Shown: positions 43,215 to 52,410, counted from the first letter of the stretch. The stretch: DNA of 64,000 nucleotides from Rhodococcus sp. Leaf278 (GCF_001426085.1 NZ_LMRR01000042.1:235550-299549); one strand, 5' to 3'. Translations and numbers: made by a program. The notes: generated by a model not told the origin, from the letters alone.

Positions 43215-43395
43215 CCCAGGGGACGAGGACGGGGGACCCACGTCCTCCACGGACAACCGGGAAGTTGTCGCAACTCACGACGTTGCACCGACTTCCCTTG
43301 GGGTGAAGCCCAATTGCCCATTCGAGAAGAATGAGCGAAAAGGCCGGGCTACCTCTCAGCCCGAACCCGACAGCTGACCTCGCAGGCGCGTGTGG
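43215..43395 (+). ncRNA. c-di-AMP (ydaO/yuaA) riboswitch in the rpfA leader
   Basis: The conserved ydaO-class blocks occur in order: a GACGGGGGACCCA block at 43227-43239, TTGGGGTGAAGC at 43299-43310, and CTCTCAGCCCGAACCCGACA at 43353-43372 followed by GCTGACCTCGCAGGCG to 43388. Boundaries are approximate because the helices were not folded by program. This class binds cyclic di-AMP and usually turns the downstream gene off; it precedes rpfA in many actinobacteria. Confidence 0.85.
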
Positions 43396-43412
43396 AGAGG
43401 ATTTCAACTCGT

Positions 43413-44018
43413 ATGAGCGGACGTCATCGCAAGCCGAGCACCACTGGCAAGACCGTCGCCAAGGTTGCTGTCACCGGAGCCATCATGAGCACCGCGGGCA
43501 TCGCCTTCACCGGCACCGCAAACGCGGCACCGGATTCCGACTGGGATCGCCTTGCACAGTGTGAAGCCGGCGGCAACTGGGGCATCAACACCGGCAACGG
43601 CTTCCAGGGCGGGTTGCAGTTCTCCCCCAGCACCTGGAACGCACACGGCGGCCAGCAGTACGCAGCCACGGCCAACCAGGCCAGCCGCGAAGAGCAGATC
43701 GCAGTCGCAGAGAAGGTCCTCGACTCGCAGGGCTGGGGCGCATGGCCGTCCTGCTCCTCGAGCCTCGGCCTGAGCAGCGCGCCGACCGAGCGCAGCGTTC
43801 CGGTCACCCCGAGGGCACCCCAGCTTCCCGAGGTTCCCGAGTTGACGGCGGCAGTGGACAGCTCCGCCGAGGTCGTCAACGGCATCGTCGCCGCCGTGCA
43901 GAACATCACCAACGATCCGGCCATCGCCTCGTTCGTCCAGAACGCAGCGCAGGGCATTCAGCTCGATCCGCAGGTCGTGAACTTCTACCAGGCCAACAAG
44001 GCATTCCTGCCTCAGTAA
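43413..44018 (+). CDS. rpfA: Resuscitation-promoting factor RpfA-like, transglycosylase
   Basis: A 201-residue secreted muralytic enzyme that cleaves peptidoglycan glycan strands and promotes exit from dormancy. A signal peptide with hydrophobic core ends at GTANAAPDSDWDRLAQ. The Rpf catalytic domain (about residues 44-120) begins WDRLAQCEAGGNWGINTGNG, with the catalytic Glu and the paired Cys residues, and ends QGWGAWPSCSSSLG. The C-terminal 75 residues are Pro/Val-rich and unrelated to LysM. ATG 43413 has ribosome site GGAGAGGA. It is controlled by a CRP site and a c-di-AMP riboswitch. Confidence 0.92.
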   Translation: MSGRHRKPSTTGKTVAKVAVTGAIMSTAGIAFTGTANAAPDSDWDRLAQCEAGGNWGINTGNGFQGGLQFSPSTWNAHGGQQYAATANQASREEQIAVAEKVLDSQGWGAWPSCSSSLGLSSAPTERSVPVTPRAPQLPEVPELTAAVDSSAEVVNGIVAAVQNITNDPAIASFVQNAAQGIQLDPQVVNFYQANKAFLPQ

Positions 44019-44043
44019 GCGCCTGCGACGGTTCGCGTCTCGT

Positions 44044-44082
44044 ACGAAAAAAGCCCCCGACATCGTCGGGGGCTTTTTTCGT
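44044..44082 (+). terminator. rpfA terminator
   Basis: A perfect 18-bp stem (44044-44061 with 44065-44082), 3-nt loop ATC, containing GCCCCCGAC and flanked by A-run and T-run (TTTTTT). A classical factor-independent terminator, working in both directions. Confidence 0.92.
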
Positions 44083-44097
44083 GCTGCGTGGCCTTTG

Positions 44098-44286
44098 CTA
44101 CCGGTTGACCACGGTTACCGGATGTGCGTAGGGCAGGTCTTCGACGGGCAGCGGGAACTCGGTGTCCTCACCGAAGGGCGACAAGCCACCCGATCGAGCG
44201 GACGAGAGTTCGGTCACCGCGTGGTCACCGCGAGCGGTGTCCGGCCAGCCTGGATCGACATAGGGCTTCTTCGACTTGTTCACCAT
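44098..44286 (-). CDS. Small conserved protein, convergent with rpfA
   Basis: A 62-residue soluble protein, MVNKSKKPYVDPGWP at the N-terminus and EDLPYAHPVTVVNR at the C-terminus, rich in Pro, Asp and Gly with no helix prediction. M. tuberculosis has a small protein (Rv0863) at the same place beside the Rv0862c-like gene, with which it may be orthologous. It diverges from the Rv0862c-like gene. Function unknown. Confidence 0.65.
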   Translation of the reverse strand: MVNKSKKPYVDPGWPDTARGDHAVTELSSARSGGLSPFGEDTEFPLPVEDLPYAHPVTVVNR

Positions 44287-44347
44287 CCGCCTATTTTGAC
44301 ACCTGCACTGCGGCAAGCACCAGCCCAGGTCTCTAATCTGATAGACG

Positions 44348-46639
44348 ATGACCGACACGACTGTGCCTCGACACACCGACACGCCCCCCGATCTACCCCA
44401 GTGGATCGCAGCTCGCTCCGACGCCGAGCTGATCAAGGCCATGTCGCTGCGTCCCGATCTGACCGCTCCGCCGCCCGCCTCCCTGGCCGTGCTCGCCGGA
44501 CGGGCCGAGCAGCGACGGTCGATTCTGCACACCGCGGACACCCTCGACACACTCGCCCTGACCGTCCTCGAGATCCTCGCCATCGAAGAGGCCTACGAGC
44601 GGCCCGTCACCCGCGCCGCTCTACTGGCCGTCGTAGCCAAACGCGCACCGGCCAAGAGCGTCGACAAGGCGCTGGCTCAGCTCCGCGAGCGGCTGCTGGT
44701 GTGGGGCGACGCGTCCGGTTTCCGAATCAGCGCCACCGCCGCGGACGCCGTGCCGTGGCGCATCGGGCGCGCGCTCGATCCGGTCGACAATCTCACCGAG
44801 TCGCACATCACCGCGGCTCTCGCCGAACTGGGCGACGGGGAACGCAATCTGCTCGACACCCTCGCCAGATCGTCCCCGACCGGCCGCACCCGAGACGCGG
44901 CACCGGGCACTCCGCCGGACCGGCCGGTGCAGAAGCTGCTCGCCGCCGGCCTGCTGATCTGGCTGGACGAGCAAACCGTCGAGCTGCCTGTCCAGGTGGG
45001 GCAGATTCTGCGCGGCGAGCCGATGTCCGACCCACGGTCGCTCGCCGAGCCGAAACTCCCCACCAAGACACAGTCGCTCACCGACGTCGATGCCGCTGCC
45101 GCAGGCGAGGCGCTCGAACTCGGTCGGCACTGCGCCCTGATCATCGAAGCCCTGTCCGCCTCGCCTGCCCCTGCCCTCAAAGCAGGTGGACTCGGCGTAC
45201 GCGAGCTCCGCAAGGTCACCAAGGCAAGCGGCCTCGACGACGACCGCGTCAGCATCCTCGTCGAACTGCTCGCAGCAGCCCATCTGATCTCCAGCGGAAC
45301 ACCGGACCCGGTTCCCACATCCGACACCGGCGACGACTACTGGGCTCCCACACCCGCAGTCGACGCCTGGCTCACCGCTGCCCCGGCGGCCCGCTGGCAC
45401 ACGCTCGCGTCCGCCTGGCTCGAGGTGCCGCGGGCGCCGTGGGTCATCGGGATGCGCGACCCCAACGACAAGCCCATCGCCGCACTGTCCGAGGAGGTCC
45501 GCTCTCCGGCAGCACCGCGGGATCGACGGATGATCCTGGAACTGCTCGCCGAACTCGGCAGTGGCCACTCGGCCGAGCCGGCGGATCTCGCCCGAACCCT
45601 GGCGTGGCGTCGTCCACGCTGGTCCGGACGGTTCGGCGTGACGCCCGTCGGACACGTCGTCGCCGAAGCAACCGCTCTGGGAATCGTCGCCCGTGGAGCG
45701 ATGTCGACCCCGGGACGCTCGCTGCTGCACGACGGCAACGCGGAGGCCGACATGCGCGCCGCCCTGCCCCAACCCATCGACTACGTCCTGGTGCAGGCCG
45801 ACCTCACGCTGGTGGCCCCCGGTCCGCTCGAGCCGGACCTGCACGATCGAATCGAACTGGTCGCCGATGTGGAATCCGCAGGCGCAGCGACGATGTACCG
45901 GATCAGCGACACGAGCCTGCGACGCGCCCTCGACGTGGGACTGAGCGCATCCGAGCTGCACGCGTTGTTCGCCACCCACTCACGCACACCGGTGCCGCAG
46001 GCCTTGACCTATCTCATCGACGACGTGGCGCGCCGACACGGTCGCCTGCGTGCCGGCGTCGCCTCGTCGTTCGTCCGATGCGAGGATCCGGCGTTGCTGG
46101 CGGAGGTGATGGCGTCCCCGGCCGCAGAATCGCTGGCCCTTCGTGCCCTCGCCCCGACCGTCGCGATCTCGCAGGCCCCGCTTGCCGAGGTACTGACGGT
46201 GCTGGCCGGGGCCGGGTTCGCGCCTGCCGGCGAGGACTCGTCCGGAACCATCGTCGATCTGCGCGCCCGCGGTTCGCGGGTATCGGCGAGGCGTCCACGC
46301 CAGACGTTCCGCACTCCCGCTGTGCCCACCGAAGAACAGCTGGGTTCGTTGGTGCGCGGGATGCGCGCGGCCGACCGGGCAGCAGGCAACGCCGGTGCGG
46401 TGGTGCGCGCCGACGGATCTCGTGCCAGCAGCACCGCCACGATGACGCTGTTGCAGACGGCAGCCAAGGTCAAACGCAGCGTCAGCATCGGCTACGTCGA
46501 TGCACAGGGAGTCGCGACCCATCGGATCGTCGATCCGATCAGTATCGGCGGCGGCCAACTCGACGCGTTCGACCCCGCCACCGGAGGGGTTCGACGCTTC
46601 ACCCTGCATCGCATCACCTCGGTCGCTCTGGTCGAGTAG
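44348..46639 (+). CDS. Helicase-associated domain protein (Rv0862c-like)
   Basis: A 763-residue protein of the actinobacterial family that stands next to the XPB helicase gene (Rv0862c in M. tuberculosis). The N-terminal half (about 15-350) is made of helical repeats with winged-helix-like stretches; the C-terminal third (about 480-700) contains the XPB/Ssl2-like helicase N-terminal region (e.g. YVLVQADLTLVAPGPLEPDL and YRISDTSLRRALDVGLSASE). No Walker motifs are present, so it is not a helicase itself. A WYL-like C-terminus (KRSVSIGYVDAQGVATHRI) ends the protein. A TAATCT -10 lies 8 nt before ATG 44348. Confidence 0.85.
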   Translation: MTDTTVPRHTDTPPDLPQWIAARSDAELIKAMSLRPDLTAPPPASLAVLAGRAEQRRSILHTADTLDTLALTVLEILAIEEAYERPVTRAALLAVVAKRAPAKSVDKALAQLRERLLVWGDASGFRISATAADAVPWRIGRALDPVDNLTESHITAALAELGDGERNLLDTLARSSPTGRTRDAAPGTPPDRPVQKLLAAGLLIWLDEQTVELPVQVGQILRGEPMSDPRSLAEPKLPTKTQSLTDVDAAAAGEALELGRHCALIIEALSASPAPALKAGGLGVRELRKVTKASGLDDDRVSILVELLAAAHLISSGTPDPVPTSDTGDDYWAPTPAVDAWLTAAPAARWHTLASAWLEVPRAPWVIGMRDPNDKPIAALSEEVRSPAAPRDRRMILELLAELGSGHSAEPADLARTLAWRRPRWSGRFGVTPVGHVVAEATALGIVARGAMSTPGRSLLHDGNAEADMRAALPQPIDYVLVQADLTLVAPGPLEPDLHDRIELVADVESAGAATMYRISDTSLRRALDVGLSASELHALFATHSRTPVPQALTYLIDDVARRHGRLRAGVASSFVRCEDPALLAEVMASPAAESLALRALAPTVAISQAPLAEVLTVLAGAGFAPAGEDSSGTIVDLRARGSRVSARRPRQTFRTPAVPTEEQLGSLVRGMRAADRAAGNAGAVVRADGSRASSTATMTLLQTAAKVKRSVSIGYVDAQGVATHRIVDPISIGGGQLDAFDPATGGVRRFTLHRITSVALVE

Positions 46640-46728
46640 TTCGACGCTCACGTGCACACGCGCCCCTACCTGTGGACAATGGAGAAGTTGCGCTCTTTCG
46701 GGCGCGGCGGAAGTCTCTAGGAGGAACC

Positions 46729-48384
46729 GTGACCGACGGCCCGCTGATCGTTCAGTCCGACAAAACGCTGTTGCTCGAGATCGATCACGAGCTCGCGGGT
46801 GCAGCACGGGCGGCCATCGCACCGTTCGCGGAGCTCGAACGTGCACCCGAGCACGTGCACACGTATCGCATCACCCCGCTGGCCCTGTGGAACGCGCGCG
46901 CGGCCGGCCACGACGCCGAGCAGGTAGTCGACGCGCTGGTGAACTTCTCCCGTTACGCGGTGCCGCAGCCGCTGTTGGTCGACATCGTCGACACCATGGC
47001 TCGCTACGGCCGACTGCAGTTGGTCAAGAGCCCGATCCACGGCCTGGCTCTGATCAGTCTCGACCGCGCCGTGCTCACAGAAGTGATGCGCCACAAGAAG
47101 ATTGCGCCGATGCTCGGTGCCATGGTGGACGAGGACACCGTCATCGTCCACCCGAGCGAGCGCGGCCACCTCAAGCAGATGCTGCTCAAGATCGGTTGGC
47201 CCGCCGAGGACCTCGCCGGATACGTGGACGGCGAAGCTCACCCCATCGAACTCGACACCGAGGGCGGCAAGTGGACACTGCGCGACTACCAGGAGATGGC
47301 GGCGGATTCGTTCTGGGCCGGCGGCTCGGGCGTCGTCGTGCTGCCGTGTGGCGCGGGGAAGACCATGGTCGGCGCAGCGGCGATGGCCAGAGCCAAGGCG
47401 ACCACGCTGATTCTGGTCACGAACACCGTCGCCGGTCGGCAGTGGAAACGCGAACTCATTGCGCGCACCTCGCTCACCGAGGAGGAAATAGGCGAGTATT
47501 CGGGGGAGCGAAAAGAGATTCGCCCTGTGACAATCGCCACCTACCAGGTGATCACGCGTCGCACCAAGGGTGAATACAAGCACCTGGAACTGTTCGACTC
47601 CCGCGACTGGGGTCTGGTGATCTACGACGAGGTCCATCTGCTCCCCGCCCCGGTGTTCCGCATGACGGCAGATCTGCAGTCGCGTCGACGCCTCGGCCTG
47701 ACGGCAACCCTCGTCCGCGAGGACGGGCGCGAGGGCGACGTTTTCTCGCTGATCGGCCCGAAGCGCTACGACGCGCCCTGGAAGGACATCGAGGCGCAGG
47801 GGTGGATCGCCCCGGCGGAGTGCATCGAAGTGCGTGTCACCCTGACCGACGCCGAGCGCATGTCGTACGCCGTCGCCGAACCCGAGGAGCGCTACAAGCT
47901 CTGCTCCACGGCGCACACCAAGATCGCCGTCGTGAAATCGATCCTGGCGAAGCATCAGGACGCTCCGACGCTGGTGATCGGCGCGTACCTCGATCAGCTG
48001 AACGAGCTCGGTGAGGCCCTGAACGCTCCGGTGATCCAGGGCTCGACCAAGAACAAGGAACGCGAGGTGCTGTTCGACGCCTTCCGCAAGGGAGAGATTC
48101 AGACGCTCGTCGTGAGCAAGGTGGCGAACTTCTCGATCGATCTTCCCGAAGCATCTGTCGCAGTACAGGTTTCGGGCACCTTTGGATCGAGGCAGGAGGA
48201 GGCGCAGCGCCTCGGGCGACTGCTCAGACCCAAGCACGACGGCGGTCAGGCCCATTTCTACTCGGTGGTCTCGCGCGACACTCTCGACGCCGAGTACGCC
48301 GCGCACCGCCAGCGTTTCCTCGCCGAGCAGGGGTACGCGTACCGCATCACCGACGCCGACGACCTGCTGGGCCCGGCCATCTGA
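46729..48384 (+). CDS. DNA repair helicase XPB (superfamily 2)
   Basis: A 551-residue SF2 DNA helicase, relative of human XPB/archaeal XPB and M. tuberculosis Rv0861c (Ercc3), unwinding DNA 3'-5'. An N-terminal XPB damage-recognition domain (1-180) is followed by helicase motifs: I LPCGAGKTMVG, II YDEVHLLPAP (DEVH box), III GLTATLVREDG, V VSKVANFSIDLPEA, and VI QRLGRLLRP. GTG 46729 follows a strong AGGAGGA ribosome site. It lies 89 bp downstream of the Rv0862c-like gene, and the two are probably a functional pair. Confidence 0.94.
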   Translation: MTDGPLIVQSDKTLLLEIDHELAGAARAAIAPFAELERAPEHVHTYRITPLALWNARAAGHDAEQVVDALVNFSRYAVPQPLLVDIVDTMARYGRLQLVKSPIHGLALISLDRAVLTEVMRHKKIAPMLGAMVDEDTVIVHPSERGHLKQMLLKIGWPAEDLAGYVDGEAHPIELDTEGGKWTLRDYQEMAADSFWAGGSGVVVLPCGAGKTMVGAAAMARAKATTLILVTNTVAGRQWKRELIARTSLTEEEIGEYSGERKEIRPVTIATYQVITRRTKGEYKHLELFDSRDWGLVIYDEVHLLPAPVFRMTADLQSRRRLGLTATLVREDGREGDVFSLIGPKRYDAPWKDIEAQGWIAPAECIEVRVTLTDAERMSYAVAEPEERYKLCSTAHTKIAVVKSILAKHQDAPTLVIGAYLDQLNELGEALNAPVIQGSTKNKEREVLFDAFRKGEIQTLVVSKVANFSIDLPEASVAVQVSGTFGSRQEEAQRLGRLLRPKHDGGQAHFYSVVSRDTLDAEYAAHRQRFLAEQGYAYRITDADDLLGPAI

Positions 48385-48424
48385 GGCTTCGTGTCCGTAT
48401 CGGCGGCGTGCTAGGAATAGCAGT

Positions 48425-49114
48425 GTGCGCCGATTCGAGTTCCCTGTAGACGTAGCCCACGCGAAGTCGGTCAACGAGACGTTCACCGAGCTTCGCAGGC
48501 TGCGTGCCTCCGCGGCGCTCACCGCAGTGATCCTGACTGCCCTGGGGTTGTGGTTCGTCTGGATCGGCACCGCGTGGTCCTACATCCTCGGCGCGGTGTT
48601 CCTCATCGGTGCGGCCACCTCGCTGTGGGTGATGCTCTGGGCACCGCGAAAGATGGGGTCCATCGAATCGCAATATGCTGCAGGCGAACTGGTCCCCGCG
48701 ATGGTGGCCGAGACACTACCGGGCGGGGCGCTGCTGCTGGCCCTGATCGATATCGGCAAGCCCGGGGTGGACGAACCGTACTACGTGCTGATCACCCGTA
48801 GCGTCCGGGCACTGCCCGGCCACGCGATGGAGCGGGGTGCGCAGGTGCCTGCAGTGTCGGTGCTCGCAGATCGTGGCCGGAACAAGGGCGGGCGAACATG
48901 GCAGTTGGTCTCGGCGATGCCCATCGCCTGGGGCACTCCCGATCCAACGGTTCTCGCTCGCGCAACCGACGAGATCACCGAGGGAGAGTGGGCGTTGCTG
49001 CACGCGAACATCGGCTTGTCCGAGAAGGTCCGCAAGGCCAAGAACCAACAGTTGCTCATCGACCCGGCGGATCTTCCCGACGATCTGCGGCGACCTACGC
49101 GAGAGCCGGAATGA
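48425..49114 (+). CDS. DUF3239 membrane protein
   Basis: A 229-residue protein with two adjacent helices (about 27-65) and a soluble C-terminal domain (YAAGELVPAMVAETLPGGAL, AWGTPDPTVLARATDEITE) consistent with DUF3239, a family restricted to mycolic-acid bacteria. The start VRRFEFPVDVAHAKSVNE at GTG 48425 fits the family. The last 20 bp overlap the convergent LLM oxidoreductase gene. Function unknown. Confidence 0.8.
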   Translation: MRRFEFPVDVAHAKSVNETFTELRRLRASAALTAVILTALGLWFVWIGTAWSYILGAVFLIGAATSLWVMLWAPRKMGSIESQYAAGELVPAMVAETLPGGALLLALIDIGKPGVDEPYYVLITRSVRALPGHAMERGAQVPAVSVLADRGRNKGGRTWQLVSAMPIAWGTPDPTVLARATDEITEGEWALLHANIGLSEKVRKAKNQQLLIDPADLPDDLRRPTREPE

Positions 49115-50081
49115 CCTCGCGCTCGAAGAGTTCGATGCCGGAGCGGTCGTAAGCAGCTTCGGGGAAGTAGAAGATTCCGTACGTCATCCCCTGCTCCTGC
49201 AGCGCCGTCAGGTTCTGGGCGATCTGCTCCGGGGTTCCCACGGCCGGCATGCCGCGGAACGCCGTCAGAGCTCCTTCGGCTTTGTCCGCACCCACGTACT
49301 CGGTGAGCCGACTCTCCAGGGCGCGGAGCTTGTCTTCCACCTCCGACTCGGTCGACCCGATGACCACGTTGTAGTTCGCCGAGCGGACGATTGCATCGAA
49401 ATCGGTGCCCACGGTGGCGCAATGCTCACGCAGCAGCGCCGATTTGGCGGCGAATCCGGTGGGGGTTCCATCGAAGTTCGTGTAGTTCGCGTACTTTGCG
49501 GCGATCTTCAGGGTGACCTTCTCGCCACCGCCTGCGATCCACAGCGGTATCCCGCCCTCCTGCAGCGGCAGCGGCCGCACCACGGCACCGTCTATCTGGT
49601 AATGCTCTCCGTCGAGAAACACCTCGCCGGCCGTCCATGCCTGCTTGAAGATCTGCACGCCCTCGTCCAGCCGGGCCAATCGTTCACCCGCAGAGGGGAA
49701 CCCGTAACCGTAGGCGCGGAACTCGTGCTCGTGCCAACCGCCGCCGATCCCCATCTCGACGCGTCCGCCGGAAATGATGTCCACCGTGGCAGCAACTTTG
49801 GCGAGGTAGGCCGGATTGCGGTACGACATCGCAGTGCACATCTGGCCGAGCCTGATCCGGGACGTGCTCGCGGCCAGTGCGGACATCAGCGACCATGCCT
49901 CGTGCGTCGCCTCGTCGGTCGCGGTGGGAACGGTGTGGAAGTGGTCGTACACCCACAGTGACTCCCACGGACCGGCCTCGGCGGCGAGCGCGTGCTCACG
50001 CAGCACATTCCAGTGCCGGGAGGGGTCGATACCGACCAGATCCAGGCGCCAACCCTGTGGGACGAACAATCCGAATCGCAT
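49095..50081 (-). CDS. LLM class flavin/F420-dependent oxidoreductase
   Basis: A 328-residue TIM-barrel oxidoreductase of the luciferase-like family, in mycobacteria and rhodococci mostly using cofactor F420. It begins MRFGLFVPQGWRLDL. Further motifs are WESLWVYDHFHTVP, RIRLGQMCTAMSYRNPAYLA and RVEMGIGGGWHEHEFRAYG, typical of the F420-binding subgroup. ATG 50081 gives the family N-terminus. Substrate unknown. It is divergent from the aminotransferase gene. Confidence 0.88.
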   Translation of the reverse strand: MRFGLFVPQGWRLDLVGIDPSRHWNVLREHALAAEAGPWESLWVYDHFHTVPTATDEATHEAWSLMSALAASTSRIRLGQMCTAMSYRNPAYLAKVAATVDIISGGRVEMGIGGGWHEHEFRAYGYGFPSAGERLARLDEGVQIFKQAWTAGEVFLDGEHYQIDGAVVRPLPLQEGGIPLWIAGGGEKVTLKIAAKYANYTNFDGTPTGFAAKSALLREHCATVGTDFDAIVRSANYNVVIGSTESEVEDKLRALESRLTEYVGADKAEGALTAFRGMPAVGTPEQIAQNLTALQEQGMTYGIFYFPEAAYDRSGIELFEREVIPALA

Positions 50082-50143
50082 GACAGGCACAGTACAGATC
50101 CAGGGCGAACGCCCGGTTCCGGCCGGTGAACTACGCTGGACGA

Positions 50144-51316
50144 ATGTCCGAGATGCTGCCCTCGCGCACGGTGGCGCGCCTGCGCCCGTTCGCATCGACG
50201 ATCTTCGCGGAAATGACCGCTCTGGCGGTGGCGAAGAACGCCGTCAACCTGGGGCAGGGATTTCCCGATACCGACGGGCCGCCTGCCATGCTCGAGGCCG
50301 CCCGTGAGGCCATTGCGAACGGACTCAACCAGTACTCCCCCGGCCCCGGCATGCCGGTACTGCGCAACGCCGTTGCAGCCGACCGGGAACGGCGATTCGG
50401 GCTGCGCTACGACCCCGACTCGCAGGTTCTGATCACCGTCGGTGCCACCGAGGCAATATCCGCCTCGCTACTCGGCCTGATCGAGCCGGGTGACGAGGTG
50501 CTGCTGATCGAGCCGTTCTACGACTCGTACGCGGCCGCCGTGGCTCTTGCCGGGGCGACCCGCACCGCCGTGCCGCTGGTGTCCGACGGCAACGGGTGGA
50601 CCGTCGACACCGACGCGCTCGGTCGTGCCGTCGGTCCCCGAACACGCATGCTGATCGTCAACTCGCCGCACAATCCCACCGGTACCGTCTTCGACCGCGA
50701 CACCATGGTGCGTATCGCCGAGATCGCCGTCGAACACGACTTGCTCGTCCTCACCGACGAGGTCTACGAGCACCTGACCTTCGACGGAACGGTGCACACG
50801 CCGATCGCAACCCTGCCGGGGATGTTCGAGCGCACCGTCACTGTCTCCAGTGCCGCGAAGACCTTCAACGCGACCGGATGGAAGACGGGCTGGGCGCTCG
50901 GCCCTTCCCGATTGATCGACGCCGTCCGCGCCGCCAAACAGTTCATGAGCTTCGTCGGCGGCACTCCCTTTCAGCCGGCCGTCGCCTACGCCCTCGAGCA
51001 CGAGCAGCCGTGGATCGCTTCGATGCGCGACGGTCTGCAGCGTAAACGAGACACGCTCTCGGCTGCCCTTGCGGCTGCCGGCGCAGACGTGAAGTACAGC
51101 GCCGGAACATATTTCGTGTGCGCGGACATAGCGCCGATCGAGCGTGGGGACGCGTACGAATTCTGCCGTTCCCTGCCGGATCTGGTGGGCGTCGCCGCGG
51201 TTCCGGTCACGGCCTTCGTGGACGAACCTGCTCCGTGGAAGTCGTTGGTGCGCTTCGCTTTCTGCAAGCAGGACGAGGTACTCGCCGACGCAGCCGAGAG
51301 GTTACGGAGATTGTGA
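50144..51316 (+). CDS. PLP-dependent aminotransferase, DapC-like
   Basis: A 390-residue class I/II aminotransferase similar in wording to M. tuberculosis DapC (Rv0858c), which makes N-succinyl-LL-diaminopimelate in the lysine pathway. Motifs: NLGQGFPDTDGPP, TVGATEAISASLLGLIEPGD, NSPHNPTGTVFDR and SSAAKTFNATGWKTGWA with the cofactor lysine, and SLVRFAFCKQDEVL near the end. The position next to the XPB gene agrees with the mycobacterial context. The stop overlaps the AraC gene by 4 nt. Methionine-type aminotransferases share these motifs, so DapC is probable, not certain. Confidence 0.88.
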   Translation: MSEMLPSRTVARLRPFASTIFAEMTALAVAKNAVNLGQGFPDTDGPPAMLEAAREAIANGLNQYSPGPGMPVLRNAVAADRERRFGLRYDPDSQVLITVGATEAISASLLGLIEPGDEVLLIEPFYDSYAAAVALAGATRTAVPLVSDGNGWTVDTDALGRAVGPRTRMLIVNSPHNPTGTVFDRDTMVRIAEIAVEHDLLVLTDEVYEHLTFDGTVHTPIATLPGMFERTVTVSSAAKTFNATGWKTGWALGPSRLIDAVRAAKQFMSFVGGTPFQPAVAYALEHEQPWIASMRDGLQRKRDTLSAALAAAGADVKYSAGTYFVCADIAPIERGDAYEFCRSLPDLVGVAAVPVTAFVDEPAPWKSLVRFAFCKQDEVLADAAERLRRL

Positions 51317-52338
51317 CTCCGCAGCCGACGATCCCGGCGTATTTCGTGAGGCAGGCCGTCGACCTCGCCACGAGCGGCGGGATGGATTTGACCTACCCGT
51401 TGTCGATGGCCGGGATCGGGCCGACCATTCTCGGAAACCCGGCCGAACGGCTGACCACCCGCCAGGTCACCGCCTTCACCCAGGCAGTGTGGGCGATGAC
51501 CGGTGATGAACTGTTCGGCCTCGCCGCAGTACCGGTGCGGCGCGGCAGCTTTCGCGTGATCTGCCAGACCCTGATTCACTCGGAGAACCTCTGGGCGGCG
51601 CTGATCAGGATGTCCGAAACCATGCGGGTGCTGATTCCGGTGCGCCCCATGACCTTGGACCGAACCGAGGAGTCCATGGTGTTGACGGTCCACGTCACGC
51701 CCACGACTCATCTGAGTGCGGAAGCCAACGCCCTCGCCGAACGCTTGCTGACCGACTTCCTGCTGATTCTGCTGCATCGATTCGCGGCGTGGCTCATCGG
51801 GAACCGGGTCAAACTGCTGTCGGTGCAGCTTCCGTATTCGCTCCCCGGCCCCGAGGCCGGAAAGATGTACGACTCCATCTTCGGGACGCACGTCGAGTTC
51901 GGAACCGACCGTGCCACATTGGAATTCGACAGTGCAGTGATGCGAGCACCGATAGTGCAGACCGAGGACACCCTCGCCGAGTATCTCGCCGAGTCACCCA
52001 ATCTGCTGTTCTCGTCGAGGGACTACGACAGCACCGCGTCGAGCCAGGTTCGCCGGGCGCTCGAGACCGGCTTCAAGGGCGGCGCGCCGGGCACCGACGA
52101 CATCGCCGCGATGCTCAACATCAGTCCGCCGCACCTGCGACGCGTCCTTCGGCAGGAGGGCACCTCGATCAACCAACTGCGCGAAGAAGTACTGCGCGAT
52201 GCGGCAATTTCCGGTTTGAGCCGCGGAGACAGCGTCGACGACATCTCGGCCCGACTCGGCTTCTCCGAACCCAGCGCGTTCCGCCGTGCGTTCAAGCGCT
52301 GGACCGGTCAGACCCCGGGCTCGTACCGGCTCAGCTGA
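51313..52338 (+). CDS. AraC-family regulator with arabinose-binding-like N-terminus
   Basis: A 341-residue regulator. The N-terminal Arabinose_bd-type domain (about 1-190) contains VICQTLIHSENLWAALIRMS and FLLILLHRFAAWLIGNRVK. The C-terminal AraC double helix-turn-helix (about 255-341) reads LNISPPHLRRVLRQEGTSIN and VDDISARLGFSEPSAFRRAF, ending WTGQTPGSYR. GTG 51313 overlaps the aminotransferase stop by 4 nt, so both are one operon. The ligand and target are unknown. Confidence 0.88.
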   Translation: MTPQPTIPAYFVRQAVDLATSGGMDLTYPLSMAGIGPTILGNPAERLTTRQVTAFTQAVWAMTGDELFGLAAVPVRRGSFRVICQTLIHSENLWAALIRMSETMRVLIPVRPMTLDRTEESMVLTVHVTPTTHLSAEANALAERLLTDFLLILLHRFAAWLIGNRVKLLSVQLPYSLPGPEAGKMYDSIFGTHVEFGTDRATLEFDSAVMRAPIVQTEDTLAEYLAESPNLLFSSRDYDSTASSQVRRALETGFKGGAPGTDDIAAMLNISPPHLRRVLRQEGTSINQLREEVLRDAAISGLSRGDSVDDISARLGFSEPSAFRRAFKRWTGQTPGSYRLS

Positions 52339-52410
52339 CGCAGAACTCGTTGCCCTCGGGGGTCGGCCGCAATCGACCACGTCGGGACAATACCGCCGGT
52401 CGGTGGAAAT

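Larger units (their letters stand above)
42927..43412 (+). other. rpfA leader region (486 bp without a gene)
   Basis: The gap holds a CRP-type dyad at 42950-42965, then about 200 bp containing promoter DNA, then the ydaO/c-di-AMP riboswitch ending shortly before the ribosome site GGAGAGGA at 43394-43401. No open frame with coding character was found. The arrangement parallels rpfA in M. tuberculosis and Streptomyces. Confidence 0.8.

Noticed and set aside
44095..46728. Open frame on the plus strand that extends the XPB helicase by nearly 900 residues
   Set aside because: The upstream part overlaps the clearly coding Rv0862c-like gene in another frame and is Arg/Ser/Pro-rich. The strong AGGAGGA site before GTG 46729 and the XPB domain start settle the true 5' end.
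46717..48570. Long minus-strand frame opposite the XPB helicase
   Set aside because: Antisense to the helicase; no domain and atypical composition.
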